A stretch of 64,000 nt of DNA from Takakia lepidozioides (Eukaryota > Streptophyta > Takakiopsida > Takakiales > Takakiaceae), in NCBI GenBank assembly GCA_030704615.1, contig CM060733.1, positions 3,038,001 through 3,102,000 on the forward strand, in the 5' to 3' direction. A program made the position numbers and the translations under genes. A model generated the notes under the pieces. The model was given only the letters and a program-made list of their open reading frames with translations, was not told where the DNA came from and did no database searches. Each line of letters opens with the position of its first letter. Within the stretch, counting starts at the first letter, position 1. This document shows positions 29,190-41,901 of this stretch, one piece after another.

Positions 29190-31291
29190 ACTTTGTTGGA
29201 CCAATTAACCCACCAGCCAAGAATACACAGAACAGGTACATAATTACAGCCACTGATTATACTACGAAGTGGGTGGAAGCTAAAGCTTTGAGGGACAACA
29301 CAGCCAAGTCCACAGCAAGGTTTCTGTATGAGAACATACTTACACGATTTGGCTGTCCCTTGGAATTTATCAGTGATCAGGGAAGTCACTTCATTAATGA
29401 GACCATTGAATTATTGACTAAAGAGTTCATGATTGTGCATAGAAAGAGTACAACATATTACCCACAGGGTAATGGGCAGGCAGAGGCTACCAACAAAATA
29501 CTATGTACTATCTTGGCTAAGATAGTCAATGCAAACAGAACGGATTGGGATACAAAGCTGCTGACAGCTTTGTGGTCATACAGGACTTCATATAAAGTCA
29601 CCACTAAGTATACACCATTCCAATTAGTTTATGGTATGGAAGCTTTACTTCCAGTGGAATTCCTGTTACCTACCATGAGAACGGAATGGGGAAAGAGAAT
29701 GGAATTGCAAGATTCCATTAAGGTCAGGAAACATGAATTATACCATGTGGAAGAAGTACGTGCTGATGCAGCTGATAATATGACCAGAATTCAGATGAAG
29801 AGGAAGGAACAGTTTGATGAAGGCAAGTTAAAGACTTTTAAGACGGGAGATTTGGTTCTATGGTTGCAGAAGAAGGGAAAGATTAAAGCTTCTAAGCTTA
29901 AATCACCATGGAAAGGACCTTATGTCATACAAAAGATGTATGATAACAACACCGCCATGTTACAAACCATTAACAAAGAAATGCTGGGAAGAGTCAATGC
30001 CAATAAGTTGAAGGGGTACAGTGGTATCCATGACAAACCATTGCAGCATGATTTGCATGTTGAAACGCAAAGGCAGTCACGGGCTGCGCCAGTGTTACCA
30101 ACGGAATATGGAGCACTTGTCGCTAGGCCGAGCATATATGACCGGGGCGGGCAGAACAAGCGCGACACAGCCTATCACAGCCCATCAAGGCGCGACACAG
30201 CCTATCACAGCCCATCAAGGCACGACACAGCCTATCACAGCCCATCAAGGCGCGACACAGCATATCACAACCTACCACAGCGTGTCACAGCCTATCACAG
30301 CTTACCACAGTGTATCACAGCCTATCACGGCATACCACAGTATGACACAGCCTGTCACAGCTTAACACAGCCTACTAGGGTTACACAATCCATAGAATCA
30401 GTGACAGGTGGACGCAGGATAACTTCAGGGAAATGGCCGGCGGAAGAAAGGACGGAAGCCAGTTTAGAAAGGGACACGTGGAAGTCAGGGCGCAACACAC
30501 AGCTGAGAAGGAAGTGCAAGAACAGATGTCATCAAGAAAGAGGACAAGAATGGCCGTCAAAATACCTAATCAGCGCGTCAATTTGGATGAATGGCGGGCC
30601 CATTAATGAATACAGAAAAGGGGCAACAGAACAAACGGCAAGTACAGAAAAGCGAAATTCTTGTCACATGTGTTATCCTAGTGGACAGTCCAGCAGGGAA
30701 AGTCCACTAAAGAAAATTAAATCTAAAATCCAGTCACAGCGGTTACAGCCAATCGAAAGCCAGAGAAGGGATCAAGAAATTGGAGGGAAATTAAGCGCAA
30801 GAGTCGGCGTCGTTCTAAGTAACGGGCGTCTCGACGGGACAAACCATCAATGCTATAGCTTTGAAGCTATGGAGGAACTAACAGACTATACGCTCGCAAT
30901 ATTACTTACGCAGTGGCATAGGGACGAAAGAACAGAACGGATCTTTTCTCTTGATCGATGCTTGCAAGCCCCGCAGGCTTACAAGAAATTACCCATAGCT
31001 TTTTGTGGCAACCATACGTTTATGCTTTGTGCACTACAGGCATTTCTTCAATTGTTACAGCCAAAACATTTCTGTGGGTCTAGAATGAAGAGAGTGAGAG
31101 GAATGGAAGAAATCAGGGTGAAGAGCACCACAATCCTGCAGAAACAAACGATTGCTACTCCACAGGCGGTGAAGTTACTGAAGAGCTGCGATTGGAAGGA
31201 TTGCAAAGCAAAGATTGGACATTGCACCATAGACAGTACATGTTACAATTCTTGCAGAACTTTGAGCCAAGGACAGGAGCAACAACGGTGA
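29102..31291 (+). CDS. Integrase core of E2 fused in frame to ORF3 N terminus
   Basis: The frame contains the integrase core (GLDFVGPINPP, FISDQGSHF, GNGQAEATNK) and tail (GDLVLWLQKKGKI). It then passes through the minisatellite (30166-30375) and continues without a stop into the sequence that forms the N terminus of ORF3 in E1. This is direct evidence that integrase and ORF3 can be one frame. A base missing near 31180 ends it. Confidence 0.75.
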   Translation: MSEARTFAEIWKMALHPTMPTEPFQKWGLDFVGPINPPAKNTQNRYIITATDYTTKWVEAKALRDNTAKSTARFLYENILTRFGCPLEFISDQGSHFINETIELLTKEFMIVHRKSTTYYPQGNGQAEATNKILCTILAKIVNANRTDWDTKLLTALWSYRTSYKVTTKYTPFQLVYGMEALLPVEFLLPTMRTEWGKRMELQDSIKVRKHELYHVEEVRADAADNMTRIQMKRKEQFDEGKLKTFKTGDLVLWLQKKGKIKASKLKSPWKGPYVIQKMYDNNTAMLQTINKEMLGRVNANKLKGYSGIHDKPLQHDLHVETQRQSRAAPVLPTEYGALVARPSIYDRGGQNKRDTAYHSPSRRDTAYHSPSRHDTAYHSPSRRDTAYHNLPQRVTAYHSLPQCITAYHGIPQYDTACHSLTQPTRVTQSIESVTGGRRITSGKWPAEERTEASLERDTWKSGRNTQLRRKCKNRCHQERGQEWPSKYLISASIWMNGGPINEYRKGATEQTASTEKRNSCHMCYPSGQSSRESPLKKIKSKIQSQRLQPIESQRRDQEIGGKLSARVGVVLSNGRLDGTNHQCYSFEAMEELTDYTLAILLTQWHRDERTERIFSLDRCLQAPQAYKKLPIAFCGNHTFMLCALQAFLQLLQPKHFCGSRMKRVRGMEEIRVKSTTILQKQTIATPQAVKLLKSCDWKDCKAKIGHCTIDSTCYNSCRTLSQGQEQQR
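30166..30375 (+). repeat. In-frame 30-bp minisatellite of E2
   Basis: Three good copies of the RDTAYHSPSR-encoding unit, then degenerate units; E1 has seven. The frame stays open throughout. Confidence 0.88.
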
Positions 31292-34200
31292 AGGGAGTTG
31301 AATTAGTAATTACTCCCCTATACCTACAGCAATTGTTTCGATTGCCAGCAGGTCAGGTGCATGTGGAGGAGCACAGGGCAAGACTGCAAATAGGGGACTT
31401 ATTCCAAGAAGGGAGTTTCTTTAAAACTCAGGGTTATGCTTGTACCAAGGCCGTGTACCCAGGGCTAAGAGAGGTAGGCCAGGTATTGAACGTTCTGTTT
31501 GCCATGAAACAGAACCAACAGTATTTGAGCAGATCCTTCACAGAAGAAATACTCAAAGCCCTGAGAGGAGAAGAGGTAGAATGGGCGGACATAATGTACA
31601 ACGCACTGGTAGAGGAGATGAAAAGATTACAGGGTACTGCCGCAAAGTCTCCTATCATAGTGTCTGGCCCAATCATTGCTCAAATAATTCTTGATTCTGG
31701 CATACTTGATGCGCGAGAAAGAAAGGAGATGGGAGTGTTTGAGCCAGAAACCACTGCAATGGAAGAGCAAGGCTCTTCACACAGTGAGGGTGGACTGGCA
31801 GGGCAACCCGAGACTAAGAGACAGAGGCGGGGAAAGACTGTAGTGGCGGATCCACTGGCTTCACGGAATCCGCATGATAATGTTTCCCAAGCTCTTGTGC
31901 AGGAAGGGGCACAGCAGCACAGAGAACTGCTATTACTGGAAGCAGGACCTTCAGAGAGGGAAGAGGAAGTTACTTCAGTATCACAGCCATCACAGCCAGA
32001 TGATCGGCTTGTCACAAAGTTACCACAAGTTGTCCATGCAGTTCAACCAGAAATAATTGATTTAGAAAAAGAAGGGTTAGATATTCCCACTACAGAACAG
32101 GTGGTGGCAGAAATTGAGAAGGGGGACCTTCTCTATGAATATTCTGGTATGGTCAAGGACACAGTGATTCCGGAGGTGCAACGGTTGTCCAGGGGAAACC
32201 CTGCGGCGCATATAATACACACACCTGTGACGGAGGTACCACAGGTAGAATGTCAAGACACTGCAGCACCAGTGACGGATGAGTGGTTCAGGAAGAAAAT
32301 CTGGTGGGGCAATGGCCTGAGTGGTTCGTAAGGCATCACACTGTTGAGGATCAGGGAGAACAGCAGCAAGCTCACCAAGATGACCCTCAACAGGCGATGC
32401 TTATGAGTTCCATAAACAGGACACTTAATTTGTTGGGTACTTATGTCAAATCCCATGTTCCCACTACTCAATTGGCAGCTTTGAGGGAGGAACTCAGGAA
32501 GGAGTTTGAGGCTCGACTTGCCACAGAGTGTGCAAACAAGGTCGATGAAGAGGTCACTCTCAAGATGCAGCAAGACTTGGAGAGTACAGAAGCGGCTTTG
32601 CAATTGGCCAAGGAACAATTGATTGAGGCAGGCCTCGCGCAAGACCAGTTGCACGAAGCACATAAGCAACAGCTATACCAAATGCAAGTGAAGCATGAAA
32701 GCAAGTTGCAACAAGTGAATGCACTACATACGGAGTTGCAGACAGTGCATGACAGGATGGCCATCCAATGTGCTACACTCACAACTATGCTTGACCAATC
32801 TACAATAGAAATAAACAGTCAAGCGGAAAGATGTACGAAGGCAGAGGCAGAAAATGTTGAGCAAGTGAAACTCATTGTCGATATGAAGAATACAATCTGT
32901 CGCAATGAGGATACTTTCAAGCAATACAGGCAGGTTGAAGCTGACCAAGAGAGCACATCCTGGAGTTGCAACAAACAATCATGGCCAATAGAAATGAAAT
33001 CTCTGTCACTAACAAGGCTTGGAAGGAAGCCAATAATCTGCTTGCTGCCTATGCGAATTTGGTTGAACCTCATGCGAAGCGCATGGAGGCTTTACAACAG
33101 CAGTTAGATATGTACAAACTCAGAGAGGAGCAGACTCTCAACTTGGTGGATAACCACCTTATGCAGGTCTGGTTAGCACAAGGGCCAGTGGAGGGCAAAG
33201 CACCACGAAAGCTCACCCAAAGCGAGATGAATGAGCTCAGACTGCAAGTGCAGAACATTGCCACAACTACTATAGACAATGTCTATAGTAGGATAGCGGA
33301 GTTACAGGAGGATGTAGACGGCCTGCAGACTCAAGTGGAGGACCTCACTTCAAATATCGACAACAGAGTCTGTGTACCTGAGGAACAGCTAATGGCTTCT
33401 TATTTAAAAGCGAGAACTTTGGCTTTTCAGTCTTCTTCACAGGAGGTGCAGGAGATGCCAATGGTACAAGAGCCAGTGCCACCAACACCACAACAAGTCA
33501 CTGTGCCAGTAGCTGACCCTGTTGTTACTACAGCCACACCACAGCCACCACAGCCTGAGGTATGGGGAAATGCTGCTTTTAACCCACCTAAAACTCCAGC
33601 TGCAAGGGAGTACAGTAGGGCTATGATTATGCCCTTCAACCAAATTCCCATTGTGTTGGATTTGGTTTGGAAAGAATTTAGTCCTCCGCAGTCATTGGCA
33701 CATTACTATCAAATCATGCGCATTTGGCTGCCAGTGGCAACTAGAACTAAGGTTCTTCCAAACAATCGACCCATTGAGGATCATCACTTTGCGCAGTACT
33801 GGCATGAGGCAGGTACCATGTTGAAGGAATTAATTGCCTTCCAAGTTGTACATGGATTCATTTATACCAAGACCAAGGAGGTAGCAAGTATTGTCATGGG
33901 CTGTGGGGTATACTACGCTGCTTGTTTTCTGGTACGTTATCACATTGAGCAGCACAAGATGCAATCGCGCTTTCTGAGTTATTCCAGTGGGGATCATTGG
34001 GTCTTACCTTCAGTGCCACCTCATATGTACCTATATGAGGCAAAAGTTATGATGCAAAAGGATTCTCAAATTCGTTCATGGTTTCATGCGGCCTGGAACA
34101 ATTTGTCAACACAGAAATTCGGCCCTGACGATATTTTCTTTAAGGGACATGAGGATGGAAATACTTGCACAATTCACAAGTCATTGGTACCCCACTCACC

Positions 34201-34606
34201 TGGACAGACAAAGGAGCTCAGGGTCTTCACCAATTTTGCCATTCAGCGTTTACAGCAAGTTTTAAAATATAAACTTCCAGACATGGTAGGACAACATTGT
34301 ATGCCCCAGAGGATTCCACAAAAAGTTCGACAATTAAAACACCTGAGAGGCGATGAGGATTCTGATACAACTGTTTCTTCAGCGGACTACTATGCAATTC
34401 AGATGGCAGAGAAGAAGCGACGAGGGTCTCCTATGCCTGAAGGATTACCTCGATATCAGCCTCCAGAGGGCCTCACATATCCAGGTAGTGTTCAATCATC
34501 TCCGTCAACCAGTGACAGACCTCGGGCTCATACACAGAGTCCTTCACGAGACTCTCAACGTCAGAAAGGTGCTCGCTCACAAAGGTTTGCTAATCCCAAT
34601 CAGTAA
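31192..34606 (+). pseudogene. ORF3 of E2, frameshifted
   Basis: Frames 31192-32331, 32283-33107 and 32966-34606 align in order with E1 ORF3. Single missing bases near 32280 and 32950 separate them. A short deletion near 33137 removed the RGTTSN-like stretch, and further small losses lie near 34150 and 34385. The N-terminal globular part, the coiled coil and the C-terminal FNQIPIVLDLVWKEF domain are all recognisable. Function is unknown. Confidence 0.7.
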
Positions 34607-34626
34607 ACCGTGAGGACAAGGGGTAA

Positions 34627-35520
34627 TGTTAGAGGACTGTCTGGGACTTAGACACTTATACGGGATCTGTGGGGTACCCTTAATTTTTGCACAGACTGAG
34701 ACCAACAGGAGCCTTAGGGGTGACAGCAGCGCACTTTAGAGGGGGGTTACACAGCCCGTCACAGTCAACACAGCCGACACAGCCAGACACAGTCAACACA
34801 GCTCGTCACAGCCCGACACAGCCAGACACAGCCGTCACAGTCAGTCACAGCTTGACACAGTCGACACAGCCCAACACAGTCGCACAGCCAGTCACAGCTT
34901 GACACAGCTGTCACGACCATAGGGAACGGATAGCAGGACAGGGAACGACTGTGGGGAACAACATCTGCGAATGGAACATGTTAGTACACGGATGACGACG
35001 GTTAGTGAGGGAAACGGTTAGAACAACGGGTAGGAAGATAAAGCCAGGAGCGAGGATAGGAGGAGGATCACTTCTTGGGGAATTCTGGGAGAAGGAGGGA
35101 GAGCACAGAGTAGGAGGAGGGCGATCTGTTGATGCTTAATGAATGCAAGCAGTAGAGTTGTAATGTAGAGCAGATTAGAGACTCCATGGCTTCAGCCTGA
35201 TACTCGATAGATATTAATCTGATACATACTTCATACTCACACTGTGTAGAGAGATCTGAGTGAAGCTGTGGAATGAATGGATGAGTTGATGGGATCCGAT
35301 AGATTGCTGAAGCAAACTGATACTTAATTACCAACAGTAAGGTAACTAGCTAACATGAATGTGAGAAGGAAAACAAATAGGAAACACCCCCATGATACAC
35401 TAGCTGTAGGTCATGACTGATTGTTCTGAGCGGGCTGAGTGCTTAGAGATTTCCAACTCTTCTATCTTGGAGTTTCCACCTCGGATAGCGAAGGGATGGG
35501 TGAGCAAAAGCCGCGTGACA
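34627..35520 (+). repeat. E2 3' LTR
   Basis: This 894-bp LTR ends GCGTGACA and is followed by the right target duplication ACCAC. It lacks most of the polypurine tract upstream. Confidence 0.9.
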
Positions 35521-35525
35521 ACCAC

Positions 35526-37276
35526 AAACCAGTCCAACTTGGGCCAGATGAAGTAGATTCCATATCATTTGTATTCACCTTGAGACATGTGATCATACAA
35601 GGTATCAAGGGAATATGAATGCAGCCTGTCAGATTGCAGGTTCAAGACTTGTACCAACAAACAACATGAACAGCCGAGATCCATCCTCTTTTGTATAAAA
35701 AACAGATGGCATATCCAAAACAATAGGTAGGATTCCATTGCAGCTTACCATCCTCATCCTTCAAGAGTTCCATGCTAAAACATGCAAAGAACACCTTACT
35801 ATGATCCAGTACACATCAGAAGTAGGCCTGACAAGAGCAGGGCAGTACCCTACCAGGCTGCCGCCTTAAACTTCAAGGCCATCAGATCCATAGTTACCCA
35901 AAACCGCCAAAAATATACCACCAAAAACCAGATCCTCTTTGGCCAAAATAACTTACAACCTAGCTTAGTAATCCACAGGCTGTGCTGTCAAAGATTAAAA
36001 GGTAGGGTATAGTTTGTATGCAAGCCTCAGGAAACAAGCCCGTCAGGCCGAGCTGCGCATCGGCGGCAGAACGACAAAGGCTAGAATGCAAGCTGGAGCA
36101 TATCAAGTCAAGGGCAGTTGGGTTGAAATCGAGGCTACAGCTAGCAGCCACCTCACAACGCGCACAACCCTAGGTCTCCTCAGCCCATATCCCAATCTGC
36201 ATGCTCAAGAAACTTCAAAGTAGGTGAGGATCCTCACCTGGTCCCATCACAAGCCCCCACAAAAACCAACAGGTTAGTGAGGATTGTGGAACCCCAGGTG
36301 AATCACAGACCCTCACACTTGTCATCGATGTCAACTAAGAAATTCAAAAGCAAGAGAAAGAGATAAGAACATGAGAATCCCTAAACTCCAAAGGCACCTT
36401 AAGCGATAAGGGAAGAGGGTTATGCGCCATCACCACCCGCAGCAAGCCGCCTCCACAAAGCACATAAGCAATGAAGCAAAGCAGGCACAATCGTAAGGCA
36501 CTAGAAAGGAGGGAGAGAACTTCCCATCATAAGCATCATTGCTAAGCACAGAAAAAGCCAGAGGAGGGAAGATGCCACTGCTTTCATAGCGGTGTTTCCC
36601 GCTGCAAGAGAGACAAGGCACCGCCTTCGCACCCCCCCCAGGCGCTCGTCCAGCATGAGTACGACATCACAAACAGGGCAGCCACCGAAGCACGCCCGCC
36701 ATAACACTCTCCTCGCGAGCTCAGAAGCACATCGTGTGCTTCTGATAGCAGGAGAGACGACAAAGGGTTGTCCCCCGATTATTCATCCGTGGATGAAAAA
36801 CAGCAGGACGAATCCATGTACCCTGACGGATTGCATCCGCAGCAAGGTTAAAAATAGGTTTTGGGGTAGGGGTTAGGGTTTCCACCGTAATTAATCATAA
36901 TTAGGAGTAGAATATCATCCGTGGCAGCGCCTTACCTCCATCTAGGTAATTCTATCATTCCTTACCAGACCATCCGGTATGGATAAAAAGAGTCAATAAA
37001 AGAGGAATGAAAAATTATCACCTTGGTCATTTTTCATCCGGTACGGATGGAAAAACATGATGCTGTTGGCAACCTCCATAGAGGTAATTTTTTTCTTCCA
37101 AGGTGACTCATCCGGTATGGATGAGAGTCAATAGAGGATGAATGAAAAGGCCAAAAGAGCCATCCTAGAGGTAATTCAGTGTCCATACTGGTGGCTCATC
37201 CGGTATGGATGAAAAAACCTGATAGAGGATGAGAAAACAAAGAATCAACACTGATAGCAACTTGCCAATTCCCAGT
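35526..37276 (-). repeat. Diverged inverted R copy (R3) and flanking spacer
   Basis: Read on the minus strand, 36330-36230 resembles 20050-20160 of R1, including the AGGTGAGG donor-like block near 36220-36235. Further left lies unannotated spacer (35526-36200) with no convincing gene. The 36780-37240 part is rich in paired TTTCATCC and GGATGAAA motifs, for example ACTCATCC-GGTAT-GGATGAGAGT near 37105-37130. Short open frames here have no recognised motifs. Confidence 0.45.
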
Positions 37277-37437
37277 AGAGAGGGAGACAGAGGGAGAGAG
37301 GGGGCAACAAAGAAAAAACAAAAAGGTGGGGGGGGGGGAGTGACTGAGCAGTTGCTACTCAGTCACTCCCCCCCCCCCCCCCCACCTTCCTTTTTTTCTT
37401 TTTGTTTCCTGATCTCTCCCTCTCTCCCTCTCCCTCT
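37277..37437. repeat. Foldback hairpin with G and C tracts
   Basis: The left arm (GAGAGGGAGACAGAGGGAG, GGGGCAACAAAG, AAAAAGGT, then a G run and AGTGACTGAGCAG) is mirrored by the right arm (CTACTCAGTCACT, a C run, ACCTTCC, CTTTTTGTTTCC, CTCTCCCTCTCTCC). Similar foldbacks lie at 61244-61440 and 62018-62168, with a half copy at 60436-60490. It sits between R3 (inverted) and R5 (direct). Confidence 0.75.
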
Positions 37438-37988
37438 ATACAAGGAACTTGCTTGTATTTTTTCCAAAACCCAGGAAGACTTGGACTATTTCTGTCTAAA
37501 CCACATTTTAAATCTCATCCGTACTGGATGTAATCATGAAAATGGATGAATTCCATTAAAGAATATTCTCTGATAGCCGGGTTCTTTGGATGATTTTGGT
37601 CATGAGAACTAACCCTAATGAAAGCCAGACCCTACTTTGGATGCCATCCCTACTAGATGACATCATGATGAAATCAGGGAAGTTTTTTACATCTCATTAC
37701 CTATTTTTCATCTAATTTGGATGAAATCGCGAAGGTTTGCCCTATCTCTTCCTCCGCCCTAAAACTTTGCACGATACGCGTGCGTTTTGATTCTGATGGA
37801 GCTGAGCGATGGTGTCAGTGAATTCATTTAAACATAAAGCTTGTGAATTTGATGGCTATGGAGAAGCTTTATGGCAGCCTGCAAGTGCTCTGGCAAGATT
37901 CCAGTACTTTTCGATTCCCCTTGGGGTATGCAATGGCGGCAGAGCTTCAATTCCCTCAATGAGGTTGTCTCTTCCCTTGGCGGACAAT
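37438..37988 (+). repeat. Left part of R copy R5, interrupted by E3
   Basis: After the foldback this continues with TTTCATCC/GGATGAAA-like pairs (37515-37730), as in R1 and R2. A 61-codon frame (37809-37994) reaches the E3 insertion point but has no recognised motif. ACAAT at 37984-37988 is the left target duplication of E3; R5 resumes at 46857. Confidence 0.45.
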
Positions 37989-39036
37989 TGTTAGAGGACT
38001 GTCTGGGACTTAGACACTTATACAGAATCTGTGGGGTACCCTTAATTTTTGCACAGACTGAGACCAACAGGAGCCTTAGGGGTGACAGCAGCGCACTTTA
38101 GGGGGGGGTTACATAGCCCGTCACAGCCAACACAGCCAACACAGCCAGACACAGTCAACACAGTTCGTCACAGCCCGACACAGCCCATCATAGCCAACAC
38201 AGCCCGTCACAGCCGACACAGTCACACAGCCAGTCACAGCCCACCACAGCCAAACACAGTCGCACAGCCAGTCACAGCCCGACACAGCCGGTCACAGCCG
38301 GTCACAGTTTCACACAGCCAGTCACAGCTTGACACAGTTGTCACGACCATAGGGAACGGATAGCAGGACAGGGAACGACTTTGGGGAACAACACCTGCGA
38401 ATGGAACATGTTAGTTCACGGACGACGGTTAGTGAGGAAAACGGTTAGAACAACGGGTAGGAAGATAAAGCTAGGAGCAAGGACTGAAAGGGGGATTATT
38501 TTTGGGAGCACTTCGGGGGGAATCTGTGCTGGAAGGAGGGGAAGGAGCACTTCTGGGGGAGACTTCAGACATCACTGGGGGAAAGGAGGAGAGAGCGTAT
38601 CTCTGAGCAGAAAGATGGAGAGCACGGAGTAGGAGGAGGATCTGTTGATGCTTAATGAATGCAGGCAGTAGAATTGTAATGTAGAGCAGATTCGAGACTC
38701 CATGGCTTCAGCCTAATACTTGATAGATATTAATCTGATACACACTTCATACTCACACTGTGTAGAGAGATCTGAGTGAAGCTATGGAATGAATGGATGA
38801 GTTGATGGAATCCGATAAATTGATGAAGCAAACTGTTACTTAATTACCAGCAGTAAGGTAATTAGCTAACATGAATGCGGGAAGGAAAACAAATAGGAAA
38901 CACCCCTATGATACACTAGCTGTAGGTCATGACTGATTGTTCTGAGCGGGCTGAGTACTTAGAGATTTCCAACTCTTCTATCTTGGAGTTTCCGCCTCGG
39001 ATAGCGAAGGGATGGGTGAGTAAAAGCCGCGCGACA
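37989..39036 (+). repeat. E3 5' LTR
   Basis: This 1048-bp LTR has TGTTAGAGG...GCGACA ends. It carries an insertion (about 38480-38620) not present in E2 LTRs. The PBS downstream (39039-39056) is altered to TGGTGATCATAATGGGGA. Confidence 0.9.
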
Positions 39037-39623
39037 TTTGGTGATCATAATGGGGAACTGGGTCATGAACAACCAAATGTGACAGGCATCTGGTGGGATT
39101 ATGGTGGATGGAGAATTAAAGAATTTGATGTGAATCAAATTCCTTGTGAAACTGAGAAGGAAAGATTGTCCAAACGATTCTTCCAGAGGTTTTGGAATTG
39201 CCAGACGGTTGTAAAGAAAACATTCTTAAGAGAGTGCATGATGCTGAACCAGAGTGGGGTCTGGAGAAAGGAGTGATAAAGATTTATCAGGTGGCCTGTA
39301 GAGGAAGAGCACGTTGGTTACCAACATTGGTTTATGTGATAGCATTGCTATCCATTAAGCAAGTAGAGTTTAAAGGCTGGGAGGAAAGAAAGGTGAATGT
39401 TTATACTCATATGCATGAAGAGCTTGTACTGGTAAAGAATTGGATTCCAAAGGATATTTTGTGGATCAAACTCACACCAAGAACAGCTTTTCAGACTTGT
39501 TTGCCATATGGTTATATGGTACCGGAGACTTCAAGTATAGCCAAGGGTGCATTGAAGCTTGAAAGAAACCCAGGCATATACGAGAGATATTACAAAAGAG
39601 AGTTTTGGTTATTGCCACATTAA
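38929..39623 (+). pseudogene. ORF1 of E3, one frameshift
   Basis: Frames 38929-39276 and 39192-39623 together match the ORF1 proteins of E1 and E2. One base is lost near 39193 (AGGTTTTGGAATT against AGGTTCTTGGAATT). The LTR-coded start and passage through the PBS are the same as in the other copies. Confidence 0.55.
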
Positions 39624-39645
39624 AAAGGAATGAAAGACATGGGAC

Positions 39646-41901
39646 ATGAGTGATGAAAGAGAAGCTAGACGCCAGAGATATTCAGCAAAAAGAGAAAGCT
39701 ATCTGAAAGCTAATTATCCATATCTTTGGGAGAGAGGAATAGACATAGGGGAATCATCTGGACCTCTCACACCATTAAGATCAAAGAGTACATCACCCAT
39801 ACCGGAAGAACTAGAGTTGGATGCCACTCCTTCTCTTTCTTTGCAAGAAAGATTAAGGGAATTGGTACGGGAAGAAGATCAATCACGAGGTGAAAGATCT
39901 GAGGTACATCCCTGGATAAAAGATTTGACAGAAATCTTTGATAAGAGTTGGCATGGAACACCAAAAGCAGGAACTCCAGTTTCTGAAGCGGAAGGTTAAG
40001 AAAGAGGAGAGGATGTGGCAGAGCCAACGGAGAGTTCAGACTCTCCAACACCATTACAGTTGAGTTACATGAGTGAAGAAGAAACCCAAGGGCAGAACTT
40101 GGAGGATGAAGACAGAGAGAAGAAATTGGAAGAGGAAGAATATGAAGAAGTAGACCCAACAACTGAGGTTGAGACTACAACCAGGACATCCCAACCCGTT
40201 GGACCTGGATCAAGTGGAGGACCTGGATCAAGTGGAGGACCTGGATCAAGTGGAGCACTTGGATCACAAGCCAACGAAGGTGTCGGCTCAGGGGGATCAG
40301 GCGGGCTGCCTGGATCTGGCTTTGGGGGGACAGGGACTGTGGGAAGTAGTGCAACTGAAGCTGGGAATACTGTGAATATCGTGGGGCCAGAAGCAGGGAG
40401 TGCTCAAGGGCTACCACTTGGTGGAAGATCCACCACAACAACAACAGGTCCAGAAGGACCAGCACCAGCAAGGGTGCCAGCACCTGTCAGTGGGCAGAAA
40501 GTAGGGCCACAGATGGCGTTACAACCAACACGGGCAAAACCACATTTTCCAATATATTCAGGAAAAGGGGATCCCGATGTACACATTAGCCAATTTGAGC
40601 ACATGTGTATAGTGAACAATGAGAATGGCGATGATGCCAAGATGAGTTTGTTTCCTTGTTCACTTATAAAGAAAGCAAGTGAATGGTATGCAAGATTCCC
40701 TGATAATCATTTCCTAACCTGGAATGGCTTGAATACAGCATTCCAAAATAGGTTCAGGACAAGTAAAACTGAGGATGAAGTGTATGGAAGTTTACAACAG
40801 TTAAAGCAAAAGAAACATGAAACTGTTGAGGAGTATATGGAAAAGATGGAATTGATGATGAAAAAGCTGGCTGCAGTACCAGCACCAGGGTTACAGAAGA
40901 CTTGGTTTGTGAGTGGACTAAGACCAGAGTTGCAAAAGAAAGTGGATATGTTACCCCATAATACAAAGGAGGAGGCATTTGAAACTGCAAACAGAATTGA
41001 GCAATTGGGAATGCTCAGGAGAGAGAAAAGGGATGATGAGGACTCTCAGGATGAGTCAGATGAAAAAGAAGAGCAAGAACTAAAAAGGAAGAGTAAGAGA
41101 AAGGAGAAGTTGAAGAGAGAAAACTATCAGAAAAGATTGGAAGAAATCTTGAAGAAGTATGCCACAGAGGCTGCAACACATTGGAGGAAGGGCGTATGGT
41201 GTGCAAAGTGCCAGAATGAAGGCCATACGACCACAGAATGCCACATGAAGGAGAAACACTGTACTATCTGTAAAATGGATAACCATTCTACTGAGAATTG
41301 TTACTACAACAGAAGGACAGCTGCAAGAGAACCTAGGCAAGTAAGGGTGCATCAGGTGCAGCCCCAGCCAAGAAGAAACAATGATCAGGACCACTATGGT
41401 AGGTCTGGTGGTTATAACAATGGCATGGAAGGGAGAGGTAATTCAAGAGGAAATTACCAAGGAAATTCCAGAGGCAACTATCAGGGTAATCCAAAGGGGA
41501 ATTACCAGCCCGGGAATCAGGATTACAGAAATAATCCAAGAACAGACCAAGGGCGAGGACCCAATGGTGAAGAACTATGTTACTATTGTAATCAGCCAGG
41601 ACATCGCAAGGCAGCCTGTTCATTCTGGATTAGACACCAGAATGAGGTGAGAGCTCATGTGAATGAGGGCCCAGTGGTGGCAGCTCACATGGTTAGGCCA
41701 TGTGTTGTACCAGAAGTAAGTACAATGATAGTAACAAGAAGTAAAGCCAAACTAATACCTCCAGTAGTAGAGGAAGAAGATGATAATGAAGGTGGCAGTG
41801 ATTCCCCCCACAGTAAGAGACAGAGCCGGGGAAAGACTGTAGTGGCGGATCCACTGGCTTCACGGAATCCGCATGATAATGTTTCCCAAGCTCTTGTGTA
41901 G
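39646..41901 (+). pseudogene. gag: gag of E3, nonsense-mutated and fused to ORF3 by deletion
   Basis: The frame 39646-39999 stops at a TAA where E2 has a GAA-containing stretch (GGTTAAG against GGTGAAG). It resumes at 40015 and runs through the GPGSSG repeats (three units), capsid-like region and all zinc knuckles. After GGCAGTGAT at about 41803 it jumps into the KRQSRGKTVVADPLASR part of ORF3, then meets a TAG at 41899-41901 where E2 has CAG. Roughly 5.7 kb of protease-to-ORF3 sequence is missing at the joint. Confidence 0.8.

Larger units (their letters stand above)
22529..35520 (+). mobile_element. LTR retrotransposon E2, second copy of the E1 family
   Basis: A 12.99-kb copy with TGTTAGAGG...GTGACA ends is flanked by ACCAC at 22524-22528 and 35521-35525. 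LTRs are 22529-23413 and 34627-35520, about 280 bp shorter than those of E1. Contents are PBS 23416-23433, ORF1 23306-24001, gag 24017-26587, protease 26626-27300, RT 27294-28319, RNase H and integrase 28368-31291, and ORF3 fragments to 34606. A few substitutions separate its LTRs, so it seems older than E1. It separates a diverged R copy (35526-37240) from the Q block and LINE fragment at 22267-21444. Confidence 0.93.
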
